Assembly: GCA_028282725.1 (NCBI GenBank)
Contig: JANQHF010000010.1
Location: 1-64,000, forward strand
From: Saprospiraceae bacterium
GTDB taxonomy: Bacteria; Bacteroidota; Bacteroidia; Chitinophagales; Saprospiraceae
Reading direction: 5' to 3'
Length of the DNA stretch: 64,000 nucleotides
Positions 1-8,924 of the stretch are shown here, piece after piece. The notes under the pieces are model-generated. The model had not been told where the DNA came from and made no database searches. It was given only the letters and a program-made list of their open reading frames with translations. The translations under genes were made by a program, and so were the position numbers. Within the stretch, counting starts at the first letter, position 1. Every line of letters begins with the position of its first letter.

Positions 1-1035
1 CGTATAGTCAGCCGTGTAGGTCGTTCCGTCCATGTCCACGCTCGTGGCATCTACATCCATGCCGTTACCCGCTACATTAAATGTGTCCAGACCGGTAAAG
101 GCCAAATCATAGGTATTACCCGCCCCGTCCAAGGTGCGATCACTGGCCAGCGTACCATCATGCCGGTAAATGACACTGTCTGTTTGTGTACCCAGGATAC
201 CTTCAGGTCCCACCTCAATGATATTGCCATCGGTATCCACGGCAAGGATCGTCGCGAATGTGCCCGTGATCGTTGAATCTCCATATGCAGTTGCATGCAT
301 ACTTCCATCGTCATCCAAGACCAGTATACTATCCTGGGAACCAGATCTGAACTTCACTTCTTCATTAGAATTGACGAGAATAATTTCTTGTCCATCTTGT
401 TGAATGGTTACCTGGTTGCCATCCATTGAAATGAAATTTGCTGAATTGACATTTAGGGTATCCAAATCATTAAAAGTAAGATTCAGGTCACCTCCTGTTA
501 CTGTCCTGTTTTCGTCAAAAGCCCCATCAGATGTATAAAAGGTTTGTGCATCAGTGGCGAAAATGCTGTCGAGGGCAGTCAGGTCTACTGTTCCAAATGT
601 GTCTTGACCGTTATGAAAGGACAGCTCTGCTGTATTGGGATTTTGAGCCAGAAGCACTAATCTCATGGGCACCTCAAGCAGGTGGCCATCATTTGTTATA
701 CCTGCAAAGACATTGGAAGTAACGCCAGAAAGGAGTTCAGAATCCTGGATATATGGAGCAATGCCGGTAGGTGTAAAGTTGCCAAAACCATATCCGTATA
801 ATTTGAGCATAATGGCGTCAGTTCCCGGACTCAGGGGTCCCGGTCTATGAGGATCTGAAGTAATCCCCATGGATAAGTCATCCGTAATAATAAACAGAGA
901 ATCCGTTTTATCGATTTCAAGCCAATGAAGGGGACTCGATAAGAGTCGGTTCTCTCCTATCTTGACCTGTGCCAGGGCAGCATAGGAAAACATGACGCAC
1001 ACACTGGTGATTAGGACCAGTCGTAAAGCTTTCAT
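1..1035 (-). CDS. Secreted repeat-containing surface protein, C-terminus beyond window
   Basis: The reverse strand is open from an ATG at 1035 to the window edge (345 codons, no stop), so this is the N-terminal part of a longer protein. Residues 1-22 form a signal peptide with an Ala-Leu-Ala cleavage site. A related block occurs twice, at residues 167-206 and 290-336. It has the pattern DG-x-hydrophobic...(N/D)RT...G...L-x-F-x-x-LDT-(L/F)-NV, followed by an MDG turn. Acidic, beta-rich repeats of this kind are known from large extracellular Bacteroidota proteins, some of which end in tail-fibre-like or sorting domains. The C-terminal domain is outside the window, so function cannot be assigned. 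An adhesin or surface fibre is a guess. Confidence 0.8.
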   Translation of the reverse strand, partial: MKALRLVLITSVCVMFSYAALAQVKIGENRLLSSPLHWLEIDKTDSLFIITDDLSMGITSDPHRPGPLSPGTDAIMLKLYGYGFGNFTPTGIAPYIQDSELLSGVTSNVFAGITNDGHLLEVPMRLVLLAQNPNTAELSFHNGQDTFGTVDLTALDSIFATDAQTFYTSDGAFDENRTVTGGDLNLTFNDLDTLNVNSANFISMDGNQVTIQQDGQEIILVNSNEEVKFRSGSQDSILVLDDDGSMHATAYGDSTITGTFATILAVDTDGNIIEVGPEGILGTQTDSVIYRHDGTLASDRTLDGAGNTYDLAFTGLDTFNVAGNGMDVDATSVDMDGTTYTADYT

Positions 1036-1421
1036 TTGAGTGTAGTTTAAGTTAAGCAATCAATTAGGGTTATTTACCCTTCTTGCAGGTTCTATTGATT
1101 CAAAACTTAAGTTGGTAGGTGGTACGAATAGCTTTAGGCACAGTATTCGTATTCCACAGCAATGATATGGATATTTTTTATATATAAAAAATTTATATGT
1201 GTTTTTTCTTTATATACAAAAAAACCAAGGCAGAATTGAACTGGACTTTGAGTAGGAATTCTAAAATAGGTTCAAGATTACTACTATCTTTTCTCAAGAT
1301 TGGTTTATTAGTCCGGTTCTATCACCTTGGTTCTTAACTGCGAAGTTACGGTCTAATCGCCTAATTAGGCAAATATTTGGATTTTTTTTATAATAAAAAT
1401 TTATATATATAAATCTGTGAT
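1036..1421. other. AT-rich intergenic region with palindromes
   Basis: This 386-base gap lies upstream of the secreted repeat protein and downstream of the glucosaminidase gene, both on the reverse strand. It holds no convincing ORF or RNA gene. It has several A/T tracts (for example around 1170-1220 and 1380-1410), a perfect 12-base palindrome GCCTAATTAGGC at 1359-1370 and a palindromic CAAATATTTG directly after it at 1370-1379. No exact TAnnTTTG promoter box was found on the reverse strand. The palindromes could be an operator or a terminator stem for the glucosaminidase gene, but there is no clean T-tract. Confidence 0.4.
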
Positions 1422-1934
1422 TTACATTTTGTCATACTTGCTCAACCCTTCTTTTTCTATAATATATATCAATTTTTGCGCATAATCAGGATCTGTAGCA
1501 TAACCACTTTTTTGAAGACCCGTGGCCCAGCTTTTGTAGTCATCTCTGCTGAGCAGAAACAACCCGGCATAATGACTGTGCTGTGACAAGAAGTTACTGT
1601 GATCTACATAAGAGTCAATGACCTTCTCATATGCCCTGAAACATGACGGAATCAGGACTCCATCATCATTAAACTCGTCATCCTTATGGAAGTGAGTCTT
1701 TCCTTTCCAGTACGTTTTGCATTTGATTCCAAAATGATTGTTAGACGATAAGGCCAGCGATGAACGACCACTGCGCGATTCGTGAATGGCCTGGGCAAGC
1801 TTAATGCTCGCTGGAATACCTTTTCGGTGCATCTCGGCAACGGCAATATCCTTATGCGCTGCGATATAGTTTATTCTGTCAATCTTTTTCAGGTCTGATA
1901 TGTGAAAACATATCAATAATATTATCCACTTCAC
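1422..1934 (-). CDS. Glucosaminidase-domain peptidoglycan hydrolase (GH73-like)
   Basis: This 170-aa protein is likely a cell-wall N-acetylglucosaminidase. A short hydrophobic N-terminus (residues 2-10) suggests export or membrane anchoring. The GH73/FlgJ-type domain fills the rest: the IPASIKLAQAIHES stretch (residues 40-53) places the probable catalytic acid at E52, followed by the SNNHFGIKCK motif typical of the family. A second conserved block near the C-terminus includes a Tyr-Ala-Thr-Asp-Pro-x-Tyr-Ala-x-K-(L/I) pattern seen in these enzymes (YATDPDYAQKL). It is short for the family, with no LysM or SH3 targeting domain. It is divergent from the next gene at 2029. Confidence 0.85.
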   Translation of the reverse strand: MKWIILLICFHISDLKKIDRINYIAAHKDIAVAEMHRKGIPASIKLAQAIHESRSGRSSLALSSNNHFGIKCKTYWKGKTHFHKDDEFNDDGVLIPSCFRAYEKVIDSYVDHSNFLSQHSHYAGLFLLSRDDYKSWATGLQKSGYATDPDYAQKLIYIIEKEGLSKYDKM

Positions 1935-2028
1935 AGGTTGGGAGGTTTAACTACCTCCATTCATTCTAAAATCATGCCAACAACACACGTAATTTTAGTA
2001 AATCGTATTTTCGCGGCCGGATAGAATC

Positions 2029-2973
2029 ATGGAAGGCTTGAATAGAATCATCATGCAGTATGAAGGAGCAGCTGACGGACCGCTGTTGATTGTAATTGGT
2101 GCTCTTCATGGTAATGAAAAAGCAGGAATAAAGGCCTTGGAGCTGGTCGCCGAAATGCTTGAAGTAGAACCCATCACCAATCGGGATTTCTCATTCAAAG
2201 GTCGCCTTGTTGGAATTATCGGCAATATCCCGGCAACAAAAAAAGGGGTAAGGTTCATTGACCAGGATCTGAACAGAATGTGGAATAAGACCAATGTCGA
2301 CCATGTACTCAAAAAACCCTTCGAAGATCAGAGCATTGAGGAAAGAGAACTTACTTGTCTTCTAAAATTCATAGCCTCTCAAATCAATGATTATCAACCG
2401 GAAGAATTATATATACTTGACTTGCACACCACTTCTTCAGGAGGAGGGATATTTTCGATTCCAAACTACGACCAACAAAGCCTGGAAATCGCAATAAAAT
2501 TGCACGCACCTGTTGTCCTCGATATGCTACAGGCAATTTCCGGCACTACCCTTCACTATTTCAATAATAAGAATATCAACTTGCCCAAAACCACATCGGT
2601 CACCTTCGAGGCAGGTCAACATGATGACTATATTTCAGTAAATCGTTGTATCGCAGCCATTATCAATTGTATGAAAAGTGTAGGATGCGTCGATAAGGAA
2701 GATGTCGAAAATATTCATGACGAAATATTACAGTCTTATTCTGCAAAGCTTCCCAAATTGTCCAGGCTTCTCTATATGCACGAAATAAGTCCGGCTGATA
2801 AATTTATCATGAAACCAGGCTATAACAATTTTGATTCCGTCAGAAAAGGAGAAATTTTGGCTTATGATCGCCGTGGTGAAATAAAGGCCCCTGAAGAAGG
2901 ATTGATCTTAATGCCTCTTTATCAGCAGCAAGGAAGTGAAGGATTTTTCATTATAAGACCAGAATCAAACTGA
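2029..2973 (+). CDS. Succinylglutamate desuccinylase/aspartoacylase family protein
   Basis: This 314-aa zinc-dependent amidohydrolase belongs to the AstE/ASPA family (M14-like fold), which removes acyl groups from N-acylated amino acids. The metal site is readable: GALHGNEKAG gives H27 and E30, and DLHTTSS gives H133. DLNRMW (residues 80-85) matches the conserved substrate-binding motif. The C-terminal part (about 240-314) looks like the small beta domain of the family. The substrate cannot be read from sequence, because there is no arginine-succinyltransferase pathway gene nearby. Its 3' end overlaps the convergent formimidoyltransferase gene by 9 bases. Confidence 0.85.
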   Translation: MEGLNRIIMQYEGAADGPLLIVIGALHGNEKAGIKALELVAEMLEVEPITNRDFSFKGRLVGIIGNIPATKKGVRFIDQDLNRMWNKTNVDHVLKKPFEDQSIEERELTCLLKFIASQINDYQPEELYILDLHTTSSGGGIFSIPNYDQQSLEIAIKLHAPVVLDMLQAISGTTLHYFNNKNINLPKTTSVTFEAGQHDDYISVNRCIAAIINCMKSVGCVDKEDVENIHDEILQSYSAKLPKLSRLLYMHEISPADKFIMKPGYNNFDSVRKGEILAYDRRGEIKAPEEGLILMPLYQQQGSEGFFIIRPESN

Positions 2974-3954
2974 TTTCTGCCAATTTAAGTCAGCAATGCA
3001 ATCATTTAGTATCCGTTCTTCCATCCGGAATTCATTTTTGTCTCCCAGGTTCATTGTTCGCAGGGTCTCCTGAATATCCTGTTTGGCTGAACAGATACCC
3101 TGGCGCGGGATCATCCCGATTAATTCCGAGCCTGTCACTTTTAGTCCGAAAAGAGCTGCTTGCTCAGTCACCAGATTGTATATATCGAAAAGCTTGACAT
3201 TGTACAAATCATAGATATTCGTAGATATCTGACAACAATCATAATCTTCGATGTACCACCCTAAAAATTTTACCCTGCTTAGATCCAGGTCGGTCTTTGA
3301 TTTTTGGTCCCGCAAGGATTTTAGTCGATTCGCCAGTTGCCTGGCCATGTCCAAATTCGGACTATCCAGGTTTACATTATATGCCCCCATGAAATCGCGG
3401 ACGGTAATACAAGAAGCTCCGAGGACATTGTGAATTCTTAGCGGCCCTGCATCAGGCTTCAATTCACTTGCAATCAGATTGTTTAACCTGGACAGCCCAC
3501 CTCTTCTGAAAAAGTGCAGGTCTTTCCGCGAATCATTGCTGGACATGGATCCATAAAAAAACAAAGGCAGATCAAAAGAAGAAGCAACCTCTTCTGCCCA
3601 GTGACCAATACGGTTTACTAATTGACCGGAATCGATGTTTTGAATAGGAATAAAAGGTATGACATCCAGGAGTCCGATCCTTGGATGAACCCCTTCATGT
3701 ATTTCTATACTTATATTTTCTTGTGTGTATTCCAGCAGAAATACAAGTTGATTCAAAACTTGTTCCAGGTATCCTACAATGGTAAAAACCGTTCGATTCA
3801 CGTGTCTTCCCGAATCTATATTCAATACAAAAACGTTTCCCGGATAACTGAGAATTTTCGCTGCTTTTTTGATAATCTTTCGATTACTTCCTTCGCTAAA
3901 ATTTAGGACGCATTCGATGACAGGTTCTGAAAGATTATGTGTTAATTCGATCAA
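2965..3954 (-). CDS. ftcD: Glutamate formimidoyltransferase
   Basis: The protein transfers the formimino group from formiminoglutamate to tetrahydrofolate in histidine breakdown. The N-terminal VIECVLNFSEGSN matches the family signature (IECVPNFSEG), and HEGVHPRIGLLDVIPFIP carries the catalytic-histidine region. Only the transferase part is present (about 330 aa); the cyclodeaminase half of mammalian FTCD is absent. The open frame reaches an ATG at 4023, but that would overlap the divergent rhomboid gene (start 3980) and add about 23 non-homologous residues. I therefore prefer the TTG at 3954, which puts the signature about a dozen residues from the start. No other hut genes lie nearby. Confidence 0.82.
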   Translation of the reverse strand: MIELTHNLSEPVIECVLNFSEGSNRKIIKKAAKILSYPGNVFVLNIDSGRHVNRTVFTIVGYLEQVLNQLVFLLEYTQENISIEIHEGVHPRIGLLDVIPFIPIQNIDSGQLVNRIGHWAEEVASSFDLPLFFYGSMSSNDSRKDLHFFRRGGLSRLNNLIASELKPDAGPLRIHNVLGASCITVRDFMGAYNVNLDSPNLDMARQLANRLKSLRDQKSKTDLDLSRVKFLGWYIEDYDCCQISTNIYDLYNVKLFDIYNLVTEQAALFGLKVTGSELIGMIPRQGICSAKQDIQETLRTMNLGDKNEFRMEERILNDCIADLNWQKSV

Positions 3955-3979
3955 GTAATAGACATTTATTGCAAAATAT

Positions 3980-4714
3980 ATGATATTCCCAATAGGTGAT
4001 ACAAATGTAAAAGGCGGATACAAGCCCCTCTTCAGTTACACCTTTATTTTCTTGAATATTGCATTTTTTCTGGTACAGGTATCGACTGAAGGATTTTTAG
4101 TTTGTGAACTGGCTACGATCCCCAATGAAGTAATCTCAGGAAGGCGTATGTATACTTTGATTACCGGCATGTTTATGCATGGAGGATGGATGCATTTGAT
4201 CGGTAATATGCTCTTTCTCTGGGTTTTTGCAGATAACATTGAAGCCACCGTTGGTAACGTACGCTTTCTCGTATTCTACATTTTGGGAGGATTGTTTGCA
4301 ACAGGAATCCACATGTTTTTTGAACTACAATATGGAACCGGAAGCCTTGCCAATTGCTGTTCTCCATGCCTGCCTTCGATTGCTTGCACCGATCCTTCAA
4401 ATTTCTGCGATGGAGCAACCCCATCTCTGGGAGCCAGTGGAGCGATAAGTGCCGTACTGGGTGCCTACATCGTTCTCTTTCCCAAATCAAGGATCAAGGT
4501 TTTCTTCTTTTTCATGACATTTTCAGTTTCCGCTATTGTCTTCTTAGGCATTTGGTTTCTCGAACAACTGATAGCCGGGGTCAGTACGGTGGGGAATCTG
4601 AGCCATTTGACAGGAGGAGTAGCGTGGTGGGCTCACATTGGAGGATTTATTTTTGGCTTTGTCTATGGGCTCTTGTACAGACAAGAAAGACTACAGGAGA
4701 AACGCTATCCTTGA
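3980..4714 (+). CDS. Rhomboid family intramembrane serine protease
   Basis: This 244-aa polytopic membrane protease cleaves transmembrane substrates within the bilayer. The N-terminal FPIGD start and a first membrane helix (about 19-34) are typical. HGGWMHLIGNMLFLW (residues 67-81) contains the conserved histidine and asparagine of the second helix. The catalytic dyad is S153 in GASGAIS and H219 in WWAHIGGF. An unusual loop of about 27 residues before the active-site helix carries five cysteines (C126, C127, C130, C136, C143). It is followed by rplY on the same strand after a 90-base gap that holds a promoter. Confidence 0.93.
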   Translation: MIFPIGDTNVKGGYKPLFSYTFIFLNIAFFLVQVSTEGFLVCELATIPNEVISGRRMYTLITGMFMHGGWMHLIGNMLFLWVFADNIEATVGNVRFLVFYILGGLFATGIHMFFELQYGTGSLANCCSPCLPSIACTDPSNFCDGATPSLGASGAISAVLGAYIVLFPKSRIKVFFFFMTFSVSAIVFLGIWFLEQLIAGVSTVGNLSHLTGGVAWWAHIGGFIFGFVYGLLYRQERLQEKRYP

Positions 4715-4739
4715 ATCGGATCTGCTAATTTGTGCAATG

Positions 4740-4771
4740 TTGGTGAGTATTTAACAAAAAATATATCTTTG
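4740..4771 (+). promoter_or_regulatory. Bacteroidota-type promoter for rplY
   Basis: TTG at 4740-4742 and TATCTTTG at 4764-4771 are 21 bases apart, an exact match to the Bacteroidota primary-sigma pattern (TTG, 19-21 bases, TAnnTTTG). The predicted leader is about 28 bases before the rplY ATG at 4805. Confidence 0.65.
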
Positions 4772-4804
4772 CGGTCCTTTTCAAAAATCTAGATTGGATA
4801 TATC

Positions 4805-5455
4805 ATGGATATCGTACAAATAAAAGGTGAAAAAAGAGAAGACCTGGGAAAAAAGGCTGCAAGAAGTATCCGGAAGAATGGACAGATTCCAGCTGTACTA
4901 TACAGCAAGAATGGTGTTGCCCATTTTATCACCAATCATTCGGCTGTGAAGAGTATAGTTTATACCCCGGAATTCAAGCTCGCAGAAATTGAAATTGACG
5001 GGAAATCCACTAAGGCCATTCTCAAAGAAATAGCTTTCCACCCTGTCACAGAAGCCATCGAGCACATTGACTTTCTTGAACTCATTAAAGGGCATGAAGT
5101 AAAAGCAAATATCCCTGTCAAATTCCGTGGTATATCTCCCGGTGTAAAAGCCGGTGGCAAATTGATCCGCACTTTACGCACGGTTAATGTGAAGACTAAG
5201 CCGGAATATTTGGTTGACAGTCTATTTGTAGATATAGATGAACTGGAATTAGGGAGCGCCGTTCGTGTTCGCGACATTGAGACTCCTGAAGGAATCGAAT
5301 TATTGGTGAACGGATCGATCCCTGTTGCCAATGTTGAAGTTCCAAGGGCTCTGAAAGAGGACGATGAAGACGTTCTTGTTGCAGACGCAGAGGGTGAAGG
5401 AGAAGAAGCTGCTGCTACTGAAGAAGCCCCTGCCGAAGAAGGTGGAGGGGAATAA
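4805..5455 (+). CDS. rplY: 50S ribosomal protein L25 (Ctc form)
   Basis: This 216-aa protein binds 5S rRNA in the large subunit. It is the long bacterial form: an N-terminal L25 domain (about 1-95, starting IKGEKREDLGKKAARSIRKNG), then the C-terminal beta domain of the Ctc family (about 100-185, with GISPGVKAGGKLIRTLRTVNV). It ends in an acidic Ala/Glu-rich tail (about 185-216), common in Bacteroidota L25. It has its own promoter at 4740-4771. The following gene is an NlpC/P60 lipoprotein rather than the peptidyl-tRNA hydrolase gene that often follows rplY. Confidence 0.96.
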   Translation: MDIVQIKGEKREDLGKKAARSIRKNGQIPAVLYSKNGVAHFITNHSAVKSIVYTPEFKLAEIEIDGKSTKAILKEIAFHPVTEAIEHIDFLELIKGHEVKANIPVKFRGISPGVKAGGKLIRTLRTVNVKTKPEYLVDSLFVDIDELELGSAVRVRDIETPEGIELLVNGSIPVANVEVPRALKEDDEDVLVADAEGEGEEAAATEEAPAEEGGGE

Positions 5456-5498
5456 TTTGATCCCCTGATTTAGTCGTTATATAAGGCAAAAAGGATAC

Positions 5499-5969
5499 AT
5501 GCATAGATTGCTGACGCTTTCGGCAAGCTGCATATTCATTGTTGCTTGTAGTACTACCAGAATTCATCAACCCGCTTTTTCTGAAAGACAAGACCTGGTT
5601 GAATTGGCCAGAATGCAGATCGGCGACAAATACCGGTACGGCGGAAATGGTCCAAATCATTTTGACTGCTCCGGATTAGTTGAATATGTATACAATGCAC
5701 AAGAGATTCCTCTACAAGGTTCCGCTTCAATGTTATCAAGGGTCGGTCCCAACATCCATCGAGAGAGAGCACAACCCGGTGATCTCATCTTCTACAAAAA
5801 GAATGGGAGGGTATTCCATGTAAGTATCATTTCGGAAGTTCATAAGAGTCACCTTTGGGTGGTTCACAGCACATCATCCCGCGGGGTCATAGAGGAAGAA
5901 ATACTGTCATCCAGCTATTGGAAACCGGTGATTCATAAAATCATATCTTTGGACGCCTTAATTAAATAG
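5499..5969 (+). CDS. NlpC/P60 family lipoprotein endopeptidase
   Basis: This is a 156-aa C40 cysteine peptidase that probably cuts peptidoglycan stem peptides. The N-terminus is a lipoprotein signal (IFIVACS, lipidated C17). The NlpC/P60 domain follows, with catalytic C57 in HFDCSGLVEYVY, H107 in GRVFHVSI and a third polar residue H123 in VVHSTSSRG. The QPGDLIFY motif before the second catalytic residue is typical. It lies 43 bases after rplY and 53 bases before adk on the same strand, so cotranscription is likely. Confidence 0.9.
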   Translation: MHRLLTLSASCIFIVACSTTRIHQPAFSERQDLVELARMQIGDKYRYGGNGPNHFDCSGLVEYVYNAQEIPLQGSASMLSRVGPNIHRERAQPGDLIFYKKNGRVFHVSIISEVHKSHLWVVHSTSSRGVIEEEILSSSYWKPVIHKIISLDALIK

Positions 5970-6022
5970 TACCAAAGATGAGCTGGTATCAAGAGGTACT
6001 AAAATGGTTATCTATATTTAGA

Positions 6023-6607
6023 ATGAAAAAAAGAATCAATCTGATCTTATTTGGCCCTCCGGGATCAGGTAAGGGCACTCAGGCAAAAATCCTTGAAGAA
6101 AAGTTTTCTCTCCTACAGATTTCCACCGGCGATTTGTTCCGTTATGAACTGGGCAACAACACGCCTCTTGGACAAAAAGCAAGGGCATATATGGATCAGG
6201 GTCAACTAGTGCCGGATGAGGTGACTGTTGACATGCTCAGAAATAAACTGGAAAAACACCCTGATGTCCGGGGATATATTTTTGACGGCTTTCCCAGGAC
6301 CATTGCCCAGGCAGAAGCACTGGATGGCTTACTGCATGAAAGAAATGAATCCGTTAACCAACTAATTGCCCTAAAGGTGGAAGACGAGGAGATCATCAAA
6401 CGATTATTGGAAAGAGGAAAGTCCTCAGGCAGGGCCGATGATGCAAACGTTGAAGTGATACAGGAGCGTATTAAAGTATACAACGCAGAGACTTCTCCTG
6501 TTTTCGAATTTTACAGGCAAAAAGATCTTGCATTAGAAGTAGAGGGGATAGGGTCAATTGAAGAAATCAACAACAGATTAAGCGAGATCATTCAGGCCAT
6601 TCTATAA
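6023..6607 (+). CDS. adk: Adenylate kinase
   Basis: The enzyme interconverts ATP + AMP and 2 ADP in the cytoplasm. Starting at the ATG at 6023 gives a 194-aa protein beginning MKKRINLILFGPPGSGKGTQ, with the P-loop GPPGSGKGT. The frame also has an ATG at 5978, but its 15 extra residues (MSWYQEVLKWLSIFR) resemble nothing in the family. DGFPRTIAQAEAL is the AMP-binding signature. The LID is the short form (LLERGKSSGRADD) without zinc-binding cysteines. It sits 7 bases before obgE, so translation of the two is probably coupled. Confidence 0.95.
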   Translation: MKKRINLILFGPPGSGKGTQAKILEEKFSLLQISTGDLFRYELGNNTPLGQKARAYMDQGQLVPDEVTVDMLRNKLEKHPDVRGYIFDGFPRTIAQAEALDGLLHERNESVNQLIALKVEDEEIIKRLLERGKSSGRADDANVEVIQERIKVYNAETSPVFEFYRQKDLALEVEGIGSIEEINNRLSEIIQAIL

Positions 6608-6614
6608 TTGAATT

Positions 6615-7607
6615 TTGGCAGAACAGAATTTCGTTGACTATGTAAAGATCTGCTGTCGTTCCGGAAGCGGCGGTCGCGGAAGCGCTCATTTCCATCGCGA
6701 TCGCGCCAATCCGAAAGGAGGCCCTGACGGTGGTGACGGCGGTCGCGGAGGACACGTCGTACTTCGTGGTAATGCTCAAATATGGACCTTACTTCATCTC
6801 AAATACAGAAAGCATGTCATTGCCGGAGACGGCATGCCGGGCGGAGCTTCGCGAAAAACAGGTGCCGACGGCAAGGATGAAATCCTTGAGGTGCCTGTTG
6901 GAACAGTAGCCAAAGATGCCGAAACTGGACAAATTCTTTTTGAAATCAATGAGGACGGTCAGGAATCTATCCTGTTGGATGGTGGAAAAGGAGGATTGGG
7001 AAACTGGCATTTCAAATCCGCCACCAATCAGTCTCCAAGGTATGCTCAGCCCGGAATAAGTGGAAAAGAAGAATGGAAAATACTTGAACTCAAACTTCTT
7101 GCCGACGTTGGTCTCGTAGGCTTTCCAAATGCGGGAAAATCCACATTGCTTTCTGTGCTTTCTGCTGCAAAACCTAAAACAGGCAATTACCCGTTTACTA
7201 CCCTGACACCAAATCTCGGTATTGTTTCCTATCGCGAACATAAATCATTCATCATGGCCGATATCCCGGGAATTATTGAAAAGGCTCATGAAGGAAAAGG
7301 TCTAGGTGTAAGATTCCTCAAACATATTGAACGCAATTCAGTTCTTTTATTTGTCATCTCTGCAGACAGCGAAAACATCAGTAAGGAATACAATATCTTG
7401 CTTAATGAGCTTAAAATGTACAATCCTGAACTCCTCCACAAACCCAGACTCTTAGGTATTTCCAAGAAGGACCTGATCGACGACGAACTTCAGGGATTGA
7501 TCAGTGAAGAGTTGCCGGACCAAATCAATCACATATTTTTTTCTGCAGCTACGATGGAAGGAATTATCGAATTGAAGGATACTCTCTGGCGTCTATTGGC
7601 AAACTAA
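6615..7607 (+). CDS. obgE: Obg-family GTPase, ribosome assembly
   Basis: This 330-aa GTPase acts in late 50S subunit assembly and stress responses. It has the glycine-rich OBG fold at residues 1-160 ([21 protein letters not shown] and other Gly-rich loops). The G domain follows: G1 GFPNAGKST near 169, the switch region [13 protein letters not shown]3 [17 protein letters not shown]4 as SKKD, and a G5-like SAAT. The start is a TTG at 6615, supported by the close fit of the Obg N-terminus and the 7-base spacing from adk. It ends 5 bases before the convergent aminotransferase gene. Confidence 0.96.
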   Translation: MAEQNFVDYVKICCRSGSGGRGSAHFHRDRANPKGGPDGGDGGRGGHVVLRGNAQIWTLLHLKYRKHVIAGDGMPGGASRKTGADGKDEILEVPVGTVAKDAETGQILFEINEDGQESILLDGGKGGLGNWHFKSATNQSPRYAQPGISGKEEWKILELKLLADVGLVGFPNAGKSTLLSVLSAAKPKTGNYPFTTLTPNLGIVSYREHKSFIMADIPGIIEKAHEGKGLGVRFLKHIERNSVLLFVISADSENISKEYNILLNELKMYNPELLHKPRLLGISKKDLIDDELQGLISEELPDQINHIFFSAATMEGIIELKDTLWRLLAN

Positions 7608-7612
7608 ACTGA

Positions 7613-8815
7613 TTATTTATATTGTTGTTCAGCATAATCAAAGGCTTCCAATAGTATGGCGCAAGCTTCTTTTATTTCCTCCATAGTTATGATCAAAGGA
7701 GGAGCCAGACGAAAGCTCCGGTTATTGAATAAAAACCAATCAATCAAGACTCCTTTCTCATACGAAGCATGAACGATATGCTTGAGATATTTTTTCTTGG
7801 TCGTTTCTACGGCCATAAGTAAACCAGCATGTCTAACTTCTTTGATGATCGGGTGCCTGGTCAACGTGTCTGCAATAAAGGCAGCTTTATGTTCTACGCT
7901 TTCGATAATTTTTTCTTCAAGAATGGTCTGCAGCGCTGCCAATGCCGCGGACACTGATACAGGATGTCCTCCAAATGTAGTAATGTGACCCAGTGCTGGT
8001 TGGATACTGATAGACTTCATTATCTCGTTGGAGCTCACCACGCCGGCTATCGGCATTCCTCCTCCCATTGCCTTTCCGATCAGCAAAATGTCGGGGATGA
8101 TGTCATATTGTTGATGGGCAAACAGACTTCCTGTTCGACCAAAACCACTCTGAATTTCATCTATAATCAACAGAACACCTTTCTCTCTGCATTGGTCCGA
8201 AAGACCTCGAAGATATTGTTTACCAGCACTGATCACTCCGGCCTCTCCCTGAATGACTTCGCAGATCACACATGCTGTTCGTTTGGTTATCCTTCCAAAA
8301 TCTTCTTCATTATTAAAATCTATATGCCGGATCCCCGGCAGTAAGGGTCGATAAGCAGCTTTATAATCTTCATCGCTTCTCAGACTTTCCGCACCTTGTG
8401 TAGAACCATGATATGCATTTCTACAAGCTATGATTTCATATCTGCCCGTGTATTTCTTCGCCATTTTCATCGCCAATTCTGTTGCTTCCGTACCAGACAT
8501 GAGATAATAGATGGATTCAAAATGTCGATCCACCAAACTGAGCAACAGTCGGGCATATTCTACTTGCGGAGCTTGTATATGTTCTCCATAGACCATCGTG
8601 TGCATGTACCTTGTCGATTGGTCACGTATAGCCCGAACGACCCTTGGGTGACAGTGGCCCAGGGAACTCACAGCAATGCCGGAATTCAAATCAATATATC
8701 TTTTCCCATCTGACCCATAGATGTAGATTCCTTCAGCATGACTGACTTCGAGCATAATTGGACGCTCATTCGTTTGTCCCACTTGACTTAAAAAAAGAGA
8801 CCGAAGACTACTCAT
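7613..8815 (-). CDS. Class III (acetylornithine/ornithine-type) PLP aminotransferase
   Basis: This 400-aa, fold-type I PLP enzyme contains MSGTEATELAMKMAKKYTG (cofactor phosphate site, about 106-124), the IIDEIQSGFGRTG motif (about 217-229) and the Schiff-base lysine K248 in LLIGKAMGGGMPIAG. It resembles acetylornithine, ornithine and related 4-aminobutyrate-type transaminases, but no arginine-pathway gene is adjacent, so the substrate stays open. The N-terminus is normal for the family and starts at an ATG. It is divergent from the thioredoxin-fold gene at 8925. Confidence 0.9.
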   Translation of the reverse strand: MSSLRSLFLSQVGQTNERPIMLEVSHAEGIYIYGSDGKRYIDLNSGIAVSSLGHCHPRVVRAIRDQSTRYMHTMVYGEHIQAPQVEYARLLLSLVDRHFESIYYLMSGTEATELAMKMAKKYTGRYEIIACRNAYHGSTQGAESLRSDEDYKAAYRPLLPGIRHIDFNNEEDFGRITKRTACVICEVIQGEAGVISAGKQYLRGLSDQCREKGVLLIIDEIQSGFGRTGSLFAHQQYDIIPDILLIGKAMGGGMPIAGVVSSNEIMKSISIQPALGHITTFGGHPVSVSAALAALQTILEEKIIESVEHKAAFIADTLTRHPIIKEVRHAGLLMAVETTKKKYLKHIVHASYEKGVLIDWFLFNNRSFRLAPPLIITMEEIKEACAILLEAFDYAEQQYK

Positions 8816-8873
8816 TAAATAGTTTTAAGAATGATTTAAATGACAACTGCAAGCGCAAGAATATCCAATATCC

Positions 8874-8905
8874 TAATTTTGATAATCGGACAATAACTAT
8901 TTTTG
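8874..8905 (+). promoter_or_regulatory. Putative promoter boxes for the thioredoxin gene pair
   Basis: TATTTTTG at 8898-8905 fits TAnnTTTG and lies 19 bases before the ATG at 8925. A TTTTG at 8877-8881 is 16 bases upstream, slightly short of ideal. That upstream element is itself part of TAATTTTG (8874-8881), which also fits the downstream-box consensus, so two start sites are possible. Confidence 0.45.
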
Positions 8906-8924
8906 AATTAGTTCTGGCAAGAAA

